From Krasilnikovozyma curviuscula (lineage: Eukaryota; Basidiomycota; Tremellomycetes; Cystofilobasidiales; Mrakiaceae), in assembly GCA_014825775.1 (NCBI GenBank), contig MVAQ01000322.1, positions 1 to 19,342 on the forward strand: a DNA stretch of 19,342 nucleotides, given 5' to 3'. The notes beneath the pieces were generated by a model, which was given only the letters and a program-made list of their open reading frames with translations, was not told where the DNA came from and did not search any database. Of the stretch, positions 1 through 10,520 are shown piece after piece (position 1 is the first letter of the stretch; every line of letters begins with the position of its first letter). Position numbers and translations under genes: made by a program.

Positions 1-1
1 A

Positions 2-232
2 ACGCCACCTTCTCAAATATCTTCCCTCACCATTGAAGCCCTCCTTACTACGTCACCTGCACAATTCCACTCTCTTGGGTTGTCGAAACAAATCGTGCAG
101 AAGGTTGTTGCGAGCTCGCTGGGATCCCAGCCGCCGGCCATATCGAAGCCTGCGAGAGAGTCTATTTTGATGTTGAGGAATGCCGAAGGGTGGAGAGATG
201 ATGATGATGTGCATGCTGTTTTAGATGGTTAG
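2..232 (+). CDS. 3' end of an unidentified protein-coding gene (partial)
   Basis: An open frame runs in from the left edge and stops with TAG at 230-232, giving the last 76 residues of a protein. The tail reads from TPPSQISSLTIEALLTTSP to a short acidic end (WRDDDDVHAVLDG). It has no membrane segment, no cysteine pattern and no motif I recognise. Leu, Ser and Ala are frequent and it looks soluble and partly helical. Coding status is supported by the lack of stops and by the compact acidic C-terminus ending just before a structured 3' region. The start and any splice sites lie outside the window, so the first few codons shown here could belong to an intron. No function is assigned. Confidence 0.5.
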   Translation, partial: TPPSQISSLTIEALLTTSPAQFHSLGLSKQIVQKVVASSLGSQPPAISKPARESILMLRNAEGWRDDDDVHAVLDG

Positions 233-996
233 ATGAGGCACCCCATCCGTCCACTCTCGTTGGACGGATGGGCGGTGATGAAAAGTAGTAGCTCGAACGG
301 TAATCTGTTTATTGTATCTCTTATTGCTCTCCTTTCTTCTCTCGTTAAGAAAAACGTGTCTAGTTGGTGCTATTCTGCAGATATTCTCCGTTGTTTCGAT
401 TCTCGAAGCAGGTCTGCAGGATCCTCGAAAAATCACACCCCGGTCCACTGTCTCAAAACTGGAGACTCAGTGTATCCGTTTCTTCTTCTCAACAATATTC
501 GCCAATTTTTCATCGGAATCGAAGCGCTGGATCATTTCGATGTATGTGGAGGTGAACATAGTCAGCCTTTGGTTCTCTTCCTGTTCACAGTCAGCCGTAT
601 CAGCCCATATGGATATCATAGACTTACCCTGAGCTTTAGTTGAATGTGCCTGCCTTCGTTCTTGCCGCCCGAGCACGTTTTGTTTACATTGTGTATTTCG
701 CTCGACATCGCAGCCGCGCCGTCGCAAAGCTTGGTAATTGGAATTGGGTCGATTCAGCGAGGGACGCGGGAATGGCTTCGGTCGTTAATTTTGAGTCACT
801 TAGAAACACTGTTGGAACCAATCGGTGAAGATTTTTCGTTGCCTTGGCGTCGCGCTCGCTCGTGTGCCGCAGACGAACGTATCCATGTTGTCATCCCACC
901 CAGATTTCCATAAAATGGGGCCATTGCGATTTCCTGGCCTTTACCCCTCTCAACCTCCACACGCCTGTTACTGAACTCTCTCTCCTTCTTCCTGAA
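233..996. other. Gene-free interval between the partial gene and the MFS gene
   Basis: About 760 bases that hold the hairpin at 242-272 and otherwise no supported gene. Open frames here (for example 233-643 on the + strand) have no recognisable domain and are compositionally unremarkable. The right part must contain the promoter and leader of the MFS gene. A weak TATA-like CATAAAAT at about 909-916 and a short upstream open frame at 915-974 (19 codons plus stop) precede its ATG, but the transcription start cannot be fixed from sequence. Confidence 0.5.
242..272. repeat. Perfect 12-bp inverted repeat (hairpin) just after the stop codon
   Basis: CCCATCCGTCCA (242-253) is followed by a 7-nt spacer (CTCTCGT) and then by its exact reverse complement TGGACGGATGGG (261-272). 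It starts ten bases after the TAG of the partial gene, so it should lie in that gene's 3' untranslated region and fold as a stable GC-rich RNA hairpin. Its role is unknown. Confidence 0.8.
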
Positions 997-3496
997 ATGT
1001 CGCTGGGTCCTTTCCTTCGAGATACTGCGTTCGGCCAGCTCGTTCGCCACTTCTCCAAGAATCAGTACCTCAAGCACATTGATCAACTTGACACATTCGA
1101 GGTCCCGAATCGATATAACATCTCAAGAAAATGTACCTCTGGCCAGTGTGAGCTTCCTCTGGACCCGATAGTACGAGGGAGGGCTGCAGCCGTTCACTCG
1201 AACTCCAACGAGCGGTGGGGCAGTCCAGACACACTCGTTGAACCTGGTCAGCGTCTCAAGGGTAAAGAGAAGCTGAAAGAGGAAGCAGTAGACTTTAGTC
1301 TCGTTGATTGGTGAGTCCAAGCCCGTTCTGCTAGTTTATTGTGGTGAGAGAATGCTCATGCGAAAAAATTGGATGGATTCGGGACTACAGGTACGGTCCT
1401 GATGACCCTGAGAACCCTCTGAACTGGTCAACGGCGTACAAGGTCTTTGTCACTGTATCTATTTGTGTTCTCACCACGACAATCTAGTGCGCGTCCTTTC
1501 CATCCTTCCGAATCTCTCGAACAATAGCTCATGGTCGTTTTGGTCGCCTTTTGGCAGCATGGGATCGAGTATCTACACACCTGGTGTACACGAAGCTGCT
1601 GAGGCGATGGGAGTTAGTGATGTTGCTGCTCTGCTAGGACTGAGTATGTTTGTATTGGGGTACGGAGTGAGTCAGCTCTCCTTCTTGTTGTTAATTATTT
1701 AGGTTTAACAACGACGCTTGCTGACCAACTTATGGCTCCCACAGGTGGGCCCTCTGCTACTTAGTCCTCTATCTGAGATCCCTGCTTTGGGGCGTAATCC
1801 GTGTTATATCGTAAGCGCTCATTCTCGTTTTCGAAAACGTTGGCCGCAACTGAAGTCCAACTTTCTCAGATTACTTTAGCTATCTTCGTCGTCGTTCAGA
1901 TCCCAACAGCTTTAACGAGCAATTTCACGTAAGCACATGTTTCCACATGACCGTTCATGGGGGTTTAGATATGCTGAAAATTTAACCTTGCTTGCCGTGA
2001 TGCCACTTCAGCGCATTCATCATCCTCCGCTTCATCGCCGGCTTTTTTGGATCTCCAGCACTCGCTACAGGCGGAGCCTCTGTGTCCGACATATTTGACC
2101 CCACAACTCGACCGTACGGTACATCCCTTCTCTCCCTACCTCTCATATTTCAAAGACCTCTAAACTGACAGTCTCTGACGAAACAGGAATTGGTGCGTGG
2201 GGCCTGGCATGTGCTGCAGGTCCTGTATTAGGGCCTGTCATTTCTGGGTTTGTAGTTCAGGCGGAGAACTGGCACTGGCATGCATGGTTGCTGCTCATGA
2301 TTGGTGCTGTGTCGTGGGTGTTTTTACTGCTGAGCTTACCAGAGGTATAGTTCCCCCTCCTTCTCAATCCGCTCCGACCAATAATTTACATCGTTCATTT
2401 GATATGCTAGACATCAGAAGCGAACATACTCTACCGCCGTGCACAGCGCCTACGCCGTCTGACTGGCAACACTAGTCTGAGGAGCGCGGGCGAGATTGAG
2501 ATGGCAGAACTCTCGCCCTCGACAGTGCTCATTGAGGCACTTGTGAGGCCTCTGACTCTCGCTTCTACGGAACCGATCAGCTTTGCCTTAAATCTGTACA
2601 CTGGTTTTGTGTAGGTCCATTTGTTGGTGAGATGTCGTGAGGTGATAGAGCGCACAAGCTGATTGGTTTTACCTCCTTTAGGTATGCTGTCCTCTATCTT
2701 TGGTTTGAATGCATTCCTATCGTTTTCATGGAAGGATATGGTACGTATCATTTTTGCTGATTTGTTATTTGTCACCCGCCAAAGGAAGATGAAGCGAACG
2801 GCTTACCCAATTTCTCTGTCCGGCAGGCTGGAATCTCGGCGTGTCTCAGCTACCGTATATCCCTCAGTTTTTGGGTGAACTCATTGGTTTTATAGGCTAC
2901 GTCGCGTGGAACAGGCATGTCTTTTGCTACGATCGTATCATTCTTTCCGCGCACGGCTGGCTGACGCCTTTTCACAAAATTCAGATTCTCCTACATCCCG
3001 AAGTACAAAAAAGCGTCCGGGGACCTTCCACCGGAAGCACGTCTACCCCCTGCTTACATTGGCTCCCTGTGCTATCCTATTGCCCTCTTCTGGTTCGGCT
3101 GGTCCGCGAACCGTACGCACTGGCTCTCACCATGCATCTCGACCGTCTTTTTCGGCGCGGGCACAAGCCTGATGTTCAACGGTGCACTCAACTACCTCCC
3201 AGATGCGTATCCAACCTTCGCTGCCAGTGTGTTAGCAGGCAATGATTTTGTAAGGGCACTGTTTGGGGCGGGGTTCCCTTTGTTTGCGAGGAGATTCTTT
3301 ACCGTTCTCGGGATCGATTGGGGTTGCTCGCTGCTGGGCTTTGTATCGATTGTTCTGATGTGTGTGCCTATTGTGTTGATTAAAGTGTGTTTTCATTTCC
3401 TGGCTCGATGTCCTGGTTGTGGCGCTGACCAGTTGCGTTAAATCTTTCATACAGTACGGAGCTGCCATTCGAAGAAGGAGTAAAGTGGCTTTGTAA
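997..3496 (+). CDS. MFS multidrug/polyamine transporter, DHA1 (12-TM H+ antiporter) type
   Basis: Proton-coupled exporter of the plasma membrane. The model has 12 exons: 997-1310, 1391-1486, 1558-1666, 1745-1810, 1870-1928, 2012-2118, 2187-2344, 2411-2610, 2682-2740, 2827-2914, 2985-3384 and 3455-3496. They total 1698 nt and encode 565 aa, a normal length for the family. The N-terminus ([15 protein letters not shown]) and the pre-TM1 signature [12 protein letters not shown] (about residues 106-117) are typical of fungal Flr1/Flu1/Tpo-like proteins. Further hallmarks are [25 protein letters not shown] (about 221-236) and antiporter motif C in [16 protein letters not shown] (about 256-271). A cytosolic loop of about 65 residues (exon 8) separates the two six-helix halves. 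The tail is short and basic ([13 protein letters not shown]). The ATG at 997 is chosen because family homology begins there. Intron 10 (2915-2984) has a GC donor. The substrate cannot be told from sequence; drugs, polyamines or a toxin are all possible. Confidence 0.93.
2915..2984 (+). other. GC-AG intron in the MFS transporter gene
   Basis: Exon 10 ends in ...GTGGAACAG and the intron starts GCATGT. It ends CAAAATTCAG before the codons for FSYIPKYKK. Joining AG (2913-2914) to A (2985) gives Arg in [12 protein letters not shown], which is the expected family sequence after TM8. No GT donor nearby gives the required phase. Confidence 0.8.
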
Positions 3497-3527
3497 TCAG
3501 CGTAGAGAGGGATGTTAGACTTTGAAT

Positions 3528-3539
3528 TTATATATAAAA
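3528..3539 (+). promoter_or_regulatory. TATATA-rich element after the MFS stop (3'-end signal or TATA box)
   Basis: The run TTTATATATAAAA lies about 32 bases after the MFS stop codon. In yeasts TATATA-like elements help direct cleavage and polyadenylation, which fits this position. It would also serve as a TATA box, but I find no convincing + strand gene downstream; the nearest ATG, at 3558, opens only 20 codons. Confidence 0.35.
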
Positions 3540-3713
3540 CGAAGTCGAATAGCGAGGATGACGGACTTGAGAGACGGCAACTTAGAACTCAAAACAAAGT
3601 CTCAGTGTCAACACCTGTAAAAAGACCGTAGGAGAGTCATAGCCATTGCATTGCACGAAAGAACAAGCTTTGGGGAAATCTGGGAACAGAGCTCTGAGGA
3701 GATCGACGACGAC

Positions 3714-4047
3714 CTAAACTACTGCAGCTTCCAACCGACTTGCCATTACTATTCCAGTTTGCGGTTGCGGTATTTCTGCTGCTTCTCTTCTCAGGTCGTA
3801 CTGCAAGTCTGCTAGCTTTTTAGATTTCCGCTTCGAACATAGAGGAGGTGTGGACTTCGTACGCAACACTCTTGGTTGAGGGTGGGACAGCCAGGTCCAG
3901 CTGGGAGAAAGGTGAGTGAACAGGAAGAATACGATCGATGAATGTGATAGAGAGAGAGAGCCAGAAGACTTCCAGGAGCTGTCCAAAGTTTTGCAGCTCT
4001 GCCAACGGGTCACAACACCGCCTTAGGTCAGACGCAGAGAGAGCCAT
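3714..4047 (-). CDS. Weak candidate for a small hypothetical protein
   Basis: On the minus strand an ATG at 4047 opens a 75-codon frame (MALSASDLRRCCDPLAELQNF...). It is preceded at about 4065-4080 by an AT-rich TATA-like stretch (TATATTTATAAG). A second open frame overlaps it and ends at 3714 with a charged, helix-prone tail (DLQYDLRREAAEIPQPQTG). Short introns could join them: about 3900-3970 ending CTCCCAG, and one from about 3869 to 3811 starting GTGTTG and ending GCTAGCAG. The donors are poor. The product would be about 50-75 aa and resembles no family I can name. I give it only as a possibility; the interval may equally be non-coding. Confidence 0.2.
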
Positions 4048-4802
4048 TGAAATATTTGAATAAATGCTTATAAATATATACCAAAGATTTTACAGAGTAA
4101 TGCCATTCTGATGTAGTATGCGATAGGCTCAGGACATCTAGGCGAACATTGTAGAAGTCAGGAAGGAAAGGGCAAGAGGAAACAGAAATGGGAAGACGGA
4201 CTCAGTTCAATCGTTACAGATGAGTATGCTACCCCAGACTAGGGCAGCAGGAAACTTCAACAGGTGCAGTATATACAGTGGAGAGGTTCCGTTCGAACTC
4301 TGAGGAAATGGCTGTTGCGCTACCTGGCATGCAAAACGTCGCTGTGATTTGCGCGCACGAAAAGGTCACTGGGGAAAAATTATTGCGCTCGAAGCTCGAA
4401 AGGTTGGCTACTGCACAGAACCGTCGCTTCAGTGTAGAGAAGTTCATCGAGTAGTTCAGAAGGATCCTTTGATTCAGGTCAGTACAGTGACTCCTTTCGA
4501 GACGAGTCTGTTCGTTCCCTCATATCTGACGTATGTGCGTCTTTTTATTTTGTGCGCCTGCCTGTCTTTCCGTCCCTGTCAGGTCACAGGGCTCCTTGGA
4601 ATAGTGGATACTCAAGTTGTTCTCCAACCTCACTCCCCTTGGCTCTTCAAGGAGCGTCTTCAGAGGTCTCGTTAGGTCCTCATTGAAGCCTTTGCGGTCT
4701 TCGTACGCAACCTGCGTCTCAGCAAGAACAGAATTATCCCCCGTAACCACTATATGGCAGCACCCATCCTATACCAACACTGTATCTGACCACAGTTACC
4801 AT

Positions 4803-7800
4803 ATGAACCAATCCCATAGACAAAATACCTACGATTCAGCTTCCTTCTATACAGTAGAGTCCTCAAATTCCAGAATCCCTTCCTCACACAGCTCTATCGG
4901 CTCTCAACCCTTGTCTAGATCCGCTGGAGTATCTTTAGCAGCTCGAATTGGTGGATTAGCAGTTGCTCCAGAACACCAGAAGCAGAGAACCCCGTCATCG
5001 TCAAACGGCAACCTTAGCGACAAACCCCTGGACAGGTACAGCTCCCAGCGATCTAGATCCCAATCACCTCGTCCAGCACAACCAAGACGGCGTGAAGCTG
5101 AAGAACACCTATCCTACACCGGCAATAAACAACACAACTCTTCGTCCCGTTACGACTCACCTCATCAACCACCATCGAGAGCTTACAACCCCGCTTCTAG
5201 AGATAACGGCCGGGAACCTTCCACCAACAGTTATTCGAATCACCAATCCCAGGCCTCTTATTCGCGGCCATCCGATTCCAAACCAAGGCGTCGCAGTAGG
5301 TCACCAGTAACTGCTTCATCCACCTCTCACTACACCACCAGCGAGACAGCATCTCGCTATAGCTATACAAAAGGAGCATCTTCCTCTCGAAAACGCGAAC
5401 GTTCTCCATTTCCACCATCTTATCCGACCAAGCGCCAGCAATTGCATCGCTCTCCCTCACCAACAATGTCCCGACAAGGCAGTCGCCCAGTCGATGGCTC
5501 CTCCTGGTCCCGTCAGTCCACCGCCAGACAGTTCTCATCCACCTCTTCCGCAAGTAAAAATGGCTGGGGAAGCAAATCAAAACCCAAGTCCAACAAGAAA
5601 CCACCCCCACCTCCACCCCCAACGCTTCCAGGCCCCGTGCATGACGAAGAGTATCTCCTACAGAAGGCTTTCCCGCTGACACTCATCGCGATGTTGAAGG
5701 GCTCGAAGTACGACTGCATCAAGGATCCCGTCAGCGTCCTGAATCAATGGCTAAACAAAGTCGGTCATCATCTCACGACCGTATCAAAGCTGCTGAAGTC
5801 CGAGACGATTCACATCGAAGGACAACGTTCCATCTTCGTTAGGTGCGTCTACAAGCAGTAAAATATTGTTTATGACGAGATTACCAACCTTGTTCTCTTC
5901 TTCAGATCAACTCTCAAACTAGAATACCAAAAAAAGACATACACCGGTCTTGGTGACTCTTCTCGAGCTGTGACATCCAATAGACTCGCATGTATGCACT
6001 TGGCTCTCCAGTTGGCTGATAGTGGTTTGGTCGGTCGTTCTTTGTCCTCGATTTGCTCAAGGATCATAGATTAATGCTCTGTTTCGCCCTTCTCCAGCTC
6101 ACTGCTGCCGTCGTTCCCCAAGGCCCCACCGCAACGCTCTCCGACGGAAAGAAAATCACCTACGAGCGAGCTCTACAGTTCATGGAGTACTACTGTAACC
6201 GCTTCAAGTTCGGAAAACCCTTCGTCAACGTTGATGAGCTGAAGGACGTCAAGGGGAAGAACAAACACAACTGGGAAGCGTCAATGGTTGTTGGAGGACG
6301 AACGATCGGTGTTGGTACTGGAGTCAACAAGAAGGCAGCAACTGAAAATGCGTACTTGGATGTCACCGTCTACCTCGAATCGTGTGATCGAGCGCTCTGG
6401 GAGGACTTCGACGCTGCGGTCTCTGAAGAGTTCAATGCTCCTATTGGATTAGCACCACCCGTCAGCTTCACCATGTCGCAAGAACTGGACGATGAGATCA
6501 ATGGACTAGTCGAAGACATCAAAGGCTGTGAACTGTATAGTCGAAAGCCTCCGGACAACACCAACATTGAGAGCGAAGAAAACGCGGCAGATGATCCTTT
6601 GGCTCGTCGATACGTCCCTCTCACGCCAGAATACAAGAGACAAAAGTCGGATGATCTCAAAAAGCGACATGAGGACTATATGGTCTCCAATTCGGTAAAA
6701 GAGATTCGAGAGCAGAGGCTGGGTCTTCCTGTCATGGCGAAAGCGGACGAGATCATCCGGTCAATCGAGGAAAATGAGGTGTCCATCATCATGGCTGCAA
6801 CTGGTTCTGGAAAAACAACTCAAATCCCACAAATCATCCTTGACGACGCTATCCGACGAGGTGAAGGCGCGACGACAAATGTCTGGTGCACCCAACCGAG
6901 AAGACTGGCCGCCATCTCTGTCGCTCAAAGAGTTGCTGCTGAGCGTGGTGAGGCATGTGGAGAATCTGTTGGTTATCAAGTTCGATTCGATGCTCGACTT
7001 CCAAGACCTCACGGGTCTCTGACCTTCTGCACCACTGGTATCTTCCTCAAGCTCCTCCAAGGCGCTATCGGTCACGGTGACACTCCAGCGGTTAAGAGGT
7101 TCGATGAGATCTCGCACATCATCGTTGATGAAGCTCACGAGCGAGATATCGATACCGATCTCTTGCTTGTTTGTCTGAAGAAGCTGTTAGAAGACAGGAG
7201 GAGGCGAGGGGTACCACTCAAGGTCATGTTGATGTCAGCAACGATCGATCCGTCTCTCTTCCAGAAGTACTTTGCCGACACCAACAACGTCCCCGCTCCC
7301 GTGCGCCAAGTCGAAGGTCGTTCCTTCCCCGTCGAGAAGAAATTCTTAGACGACTTCTGGTTGGAACTTCAGCAACACGCGCAGAGCGCGCCGTGGGTCA
7401 TGAGGGATAAAGAGACGATTCAGTACAGAAACAATGAGAGGGTTCGTGAGCCTGGCGCAGTTCAGAAGGACGATCCAAGTTCTCCAGTACCATCGTCTCT
7501 CATTGCCTTAACTGTGTCTCATGTCCTTTGCTCGTCTGAAGAAGGTCATGTGGTAAGTAGAAAAACTTCTTTGTCGAGTTAGTCGTTCATCTTTGACGTC
7601 CGTTTTCTTTCTAGCTCGTCTTCCTCGACGGTCTTGATACAATTAAAGGTGTCAAGCGTCTGTTTGAAGATCGATCATGCCCACTCCCTGCCAACATCAT
7701 TAACAACCCCAAATACGAGATCCATGTCATCCATTCCTCCATCCCAGTCGAAGACCAGCAGAAGATCTTCAAGAAGAGCCCACCGGGCATCCGTCGAATC

Positions 7801-9825
7801 ATCCTTGCAACCAACATTGCTGAGACGTCCGTCACGATCCCAGATGTGGTGTATGTCGTTGACTCTGGAAGGGTTAAGGAGAAGAGGTATGATCCAGGTC
7901 GACACATGTCCTCGCTGGTCTCCTCATGGGTCGGAAGGTCCAATGTTAATCAGAGAGCTGGTAGAGCGGGTCGACACCGTCCTGGTCAGTACTACTCGAT
8001 GATCTCGAAAGCGAGAGAACTTGCTCTTCAACCTTACCAGACGGTGGAGATGAAGAGGGAAGACCTCAGCAACGTCGTGATGCACATTAAGGTACGTAGT
8101 GCAGTCTGCTAAATTCTGAAACGTATCACTTCTCATCCTATACTGAACTCCATTCTCATCTGAACAGGGTCTGAATATTCGAGGAATGGACGTCGAAGAA
8201 GTACTCGCCAATACGATCGAGCCGCCTGAGGAAACAAGAGTTACCGCCGCCATCCAACGACTACAAGAGATTGGTGCCATCGACGACTACAAACGCCTTT
8301 CTCCACTGGGTCGATTGCTGCTCAAACTCCCCGTTGACGCACACTTAGCCAAGCTTGTCCTGTACGGTGCCATCTTCCGATGTCTGGATCAAGCTCTTAC
8401 CCTCGCCGCGCTCTTGTCTTGCCGCGACCCTTTCATGGCTCCCGAAGCAGCCCGCCAGGAGGCTTCTCAGGTCAAACGATCATGGGCTCCACAGAACTAC
8501 AGTTCCGATGCGCTTGCTATCTTCGCCGCGTTTGAGGCATGGAACGATCTGCCTCCAAACTCACGCGCCTCGTCCGACTTTGTCAGACAGAACTTCTTGT
8601 CGTATACGACGCTTACGGAAATCAAAAGGCTCAAATTGCAGCTCTTTGCTGCTCTGGAGGCGACCGGGGTGCTCAATGTGTCTGCTGGTGGTAGAGCCAA
8701 CTTCTCGAGGAGAGTGAGAACAGGCGAGTTTAGAAACTCGGTACCGCCTGCGCTGAGCGTCAATGGCACTAGCTTGCCTGTATTGGCTGCCATGATTGCG
8801 TTGACTAACGCGCCCCAGTTCGGTGTGAGGGTCAAGGGTGACGAGTACCGAACCGCTCAAGATCAAGTGAGTTTCAGCCCTGTTTCCCTGTTTCCAGCTT
8901 TTGTTTTGTCCCCTATAACTTTTCCTCATTCTGACGACCTCTCTTCTTTTCTCTACAGAGTGCTCAAATCTCAATGACATCCTTGAACAGCAGCACACGT
9001 CTCCGTGCGCCAGAAGACAGGGTCAAAGTAGTCGAGCGTCAAATCTTGGCCTACAACGAAAAGTCATTCGTTCCTGGCCAAGGTCCGCAGAACAAAGGAG
9101 CGCAGACCAACTTAAGGATGACCACGATGCTTGACCCGATGGGATACCTCCTCTTTGGCGCCCACCGTCTCGTACTCTCGCGTGCGGGACTCGAGGTCGA
9201 CGGGTGGTTACCTATTCAGGGCCACACGGGTGCGCTGGCATCCGTTGCGGAACTGAAAGTGTTGCTGGACGAGTGTCTGCTGCGTGTCTTTGAAGGCGTT
9301 GGACACTCGTTGAGCTCGAGGGCTACGAGCTCAATCTTGGCGCGCGCCAGAGCTGCCAATGAGGCTGAGGCGAGACGGCTGGCGGAGGAGGCGACGGATG
9401 AGGATGATGTTCTTGAGCACGAGTCTGAAGATGGTTCTCTAGATGACGACAATAGCGGAGAAAGAAGAAGGGTTACGAGAGAGGTCCTCCCCCTCTCGGC
9501 ACAAGAAGTCACGGAACTCGACCACCTCACGACCGACATTGTCAACATCTTAAACCAGTTCTCAGCCGAGAACAAGTATGGCAGGAGCTGGAACAACACT
9601 AGTGCGTCCGCTCCTGTCAGTCGAGGGTCCTCTCCAACACCACCAATCAACGCGTTTGCATCGGCGCAGAGGAACTTCAGCAGCGCCAGCCTGCCAACGG
9701 GCCCTAGAGCTGATGGCATCTATCGACCTCCGGTTCCAACGAATGGTAGAGGTGTAGGTGGATCAGGCTATAGTAGCGCTCAGATGAGTCGGGCGTCGTC
9801 TTCCCAGTCTGGCAGGTTCTATTGA
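4803..9825 (+). CDS. DExH-box ATP-dependent RNA helicase with RS-rich head and dsRNA-binding segments (DHX9/DHX29/DHX57-like)
   Basis: RNA-dependent NTPase that unwinds or remodels RNA. Six exons (4803-5842, 5906-6029, 6098-7552, 7615-8091, 8168-8866 and 8959-9825) encode 1553 aa. The order is: a disordered Ser/Arg-rich head (RSRSQSP near 82, RRRSRSP near 162, RKRERSP near 195, RSPSP near 216), a poly-Pro run (about 266), a divergent dsRBD-like segment (about 307-388), and a clearer dsRBD (about 406-492, KHNWEASMVVGG...KKAATENAY). The helicase core follows: Walker A ATGSGKTT (about 621), QPRRLAA, DEAH (about 735), SAT (about 767), ETSVTIP (about 942) and QRAGRAGR (about 986). Next come the winged-helix/HA2 region (from about 1033), an OB fold, an acidic stretch (about 1410) and a Ser/Gly-rich tail. 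The start is the first in-frame ATG; the frame stays open upstream only from a TTG. The RS head suggests a link to splicing or mRNP, by inference. The exact ortholog group is uncertain. Confidence 0.93.
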
Positions 9826-10520
9826 AGGGCGTCGCGTTTTGTCACCCCTTCACTTTCTCCTCCTCAGTATGTATGTAAAATTTCGTCCCCCACTCCACGA
9901 TATACCACCGGCACTACGTATAGATGATATAGAACCTTCTTCTCTTGTCCTATGTTCTTTTGTGGGAAACTTCGAGCAGCGCATGCGGGTGTCGATCTTA
10001 AATGTCTCGGCAGACGCGACCTTGGCTCTGCGCTTCTAAGTTCTTGGAGGCTCTTTCCTCATCCTACCTCAAACTACCATCTGCCCGTTTGCTTGAAGAA
10101 AAAACCTCGACGATGGGAAACGCGTAGGACAATCACTGAGTCGTGCGGCGCCAATAAAAACAGAAAATCAGCCGAGGGGAAATTTAGAAAGGCTGGATTG
10201 GCTTTTTGAAGCGCGTCGTCCCTTTGATTGACTAGGCTGATCGTCCCCTATCCAACCATTAAGCTCAACCAACACAAAGGAAAAAGGACACTATTTGCTT
10301 TTACCCTCATTTACCTCGACGCTCGTTTTCCATTGCTGGTCAAGCACTCCTGCCCCAGGTCTAGCGGCTTTTACGTACGGACGCGGACGCCTCCTTTCTT
10401 TCTTTCCTTCAGCAGGCCTCCTTTCTTCCTCAGGGTTAATGTGCGTTTCGTTCCCTACCCTGTTCCTTCTCTTGATTCTGTCCTCTGACCTGCACTCATA
10501 ACTCCAGAAAAAAGAAAAAG
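9826..10520. other. Helicase 3' region and GH79 promoter
   Basis: About 700 bases without a supported gene. The right part (about 10380-10500) is pyrimidine-rich (repeated CCTTTCTTT-like runs), as is common just before the start of fungal genes. It ends in an A-rich stretch directly before the GH79 ATG, a favourable start context. A CCAATAAAA motif lies at about 10150, an ATTGG (inverted CCAAT) at about 10196, and one ACGCGT at 10120-10125. Short open frames here have no recognisable content. Confidence 0.5.

Larger units (their letters stand above)
3497..4802. other. Gene-poor interval between the MFS gene and the helicase gene
   Basis: About 1.3 kb with no confident gene. The left half contains the TATATA element (3528-3539) and the weak minus-strand candidate (3714-4047). 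The right half must carry the helicase promoter and leader. A possible leader intron is 4478-4582 (CAG|GTCAGT donor, CCCTGTCAG acceptor). GCTCCTTG (4591-4598) and CAAGGAGC (4648-4655) form an 8-bp inverted repeat. Neither is strong. The open frames in this region start at TTG or lack any recognisable domain. Confidence 0.5.

Noticed and set aside
233..643. 136-codon + strand open frame after the partial gene
   Set aside because: It begins within the 3' region just before the hairpin, has no recognisable domain, and overlapping frames in both other phases and on the opposite strand are equally open.
3528..3620. A + strand mini-gene from the TATATA element with ATG at 3558
   Set aside because: It has only 20 codons before TAA and no conserved feature. 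The element is better explained as part of the MFS 3' end.
4283..4305. GTTCGAAC resembling a tRNA T-loop
   Set aside because: The flanking bases do not form a 5-bp T stem, and no acceptor, D or anticodon arms can be found around it on either strand.
4617..4802. Upstream extension of the helicase frame from 4617
   Set aside because: It starts with TTG rather than ATG, and the first in-frame ATG is at 4803. A nuclear gene is expected to start at ATG.
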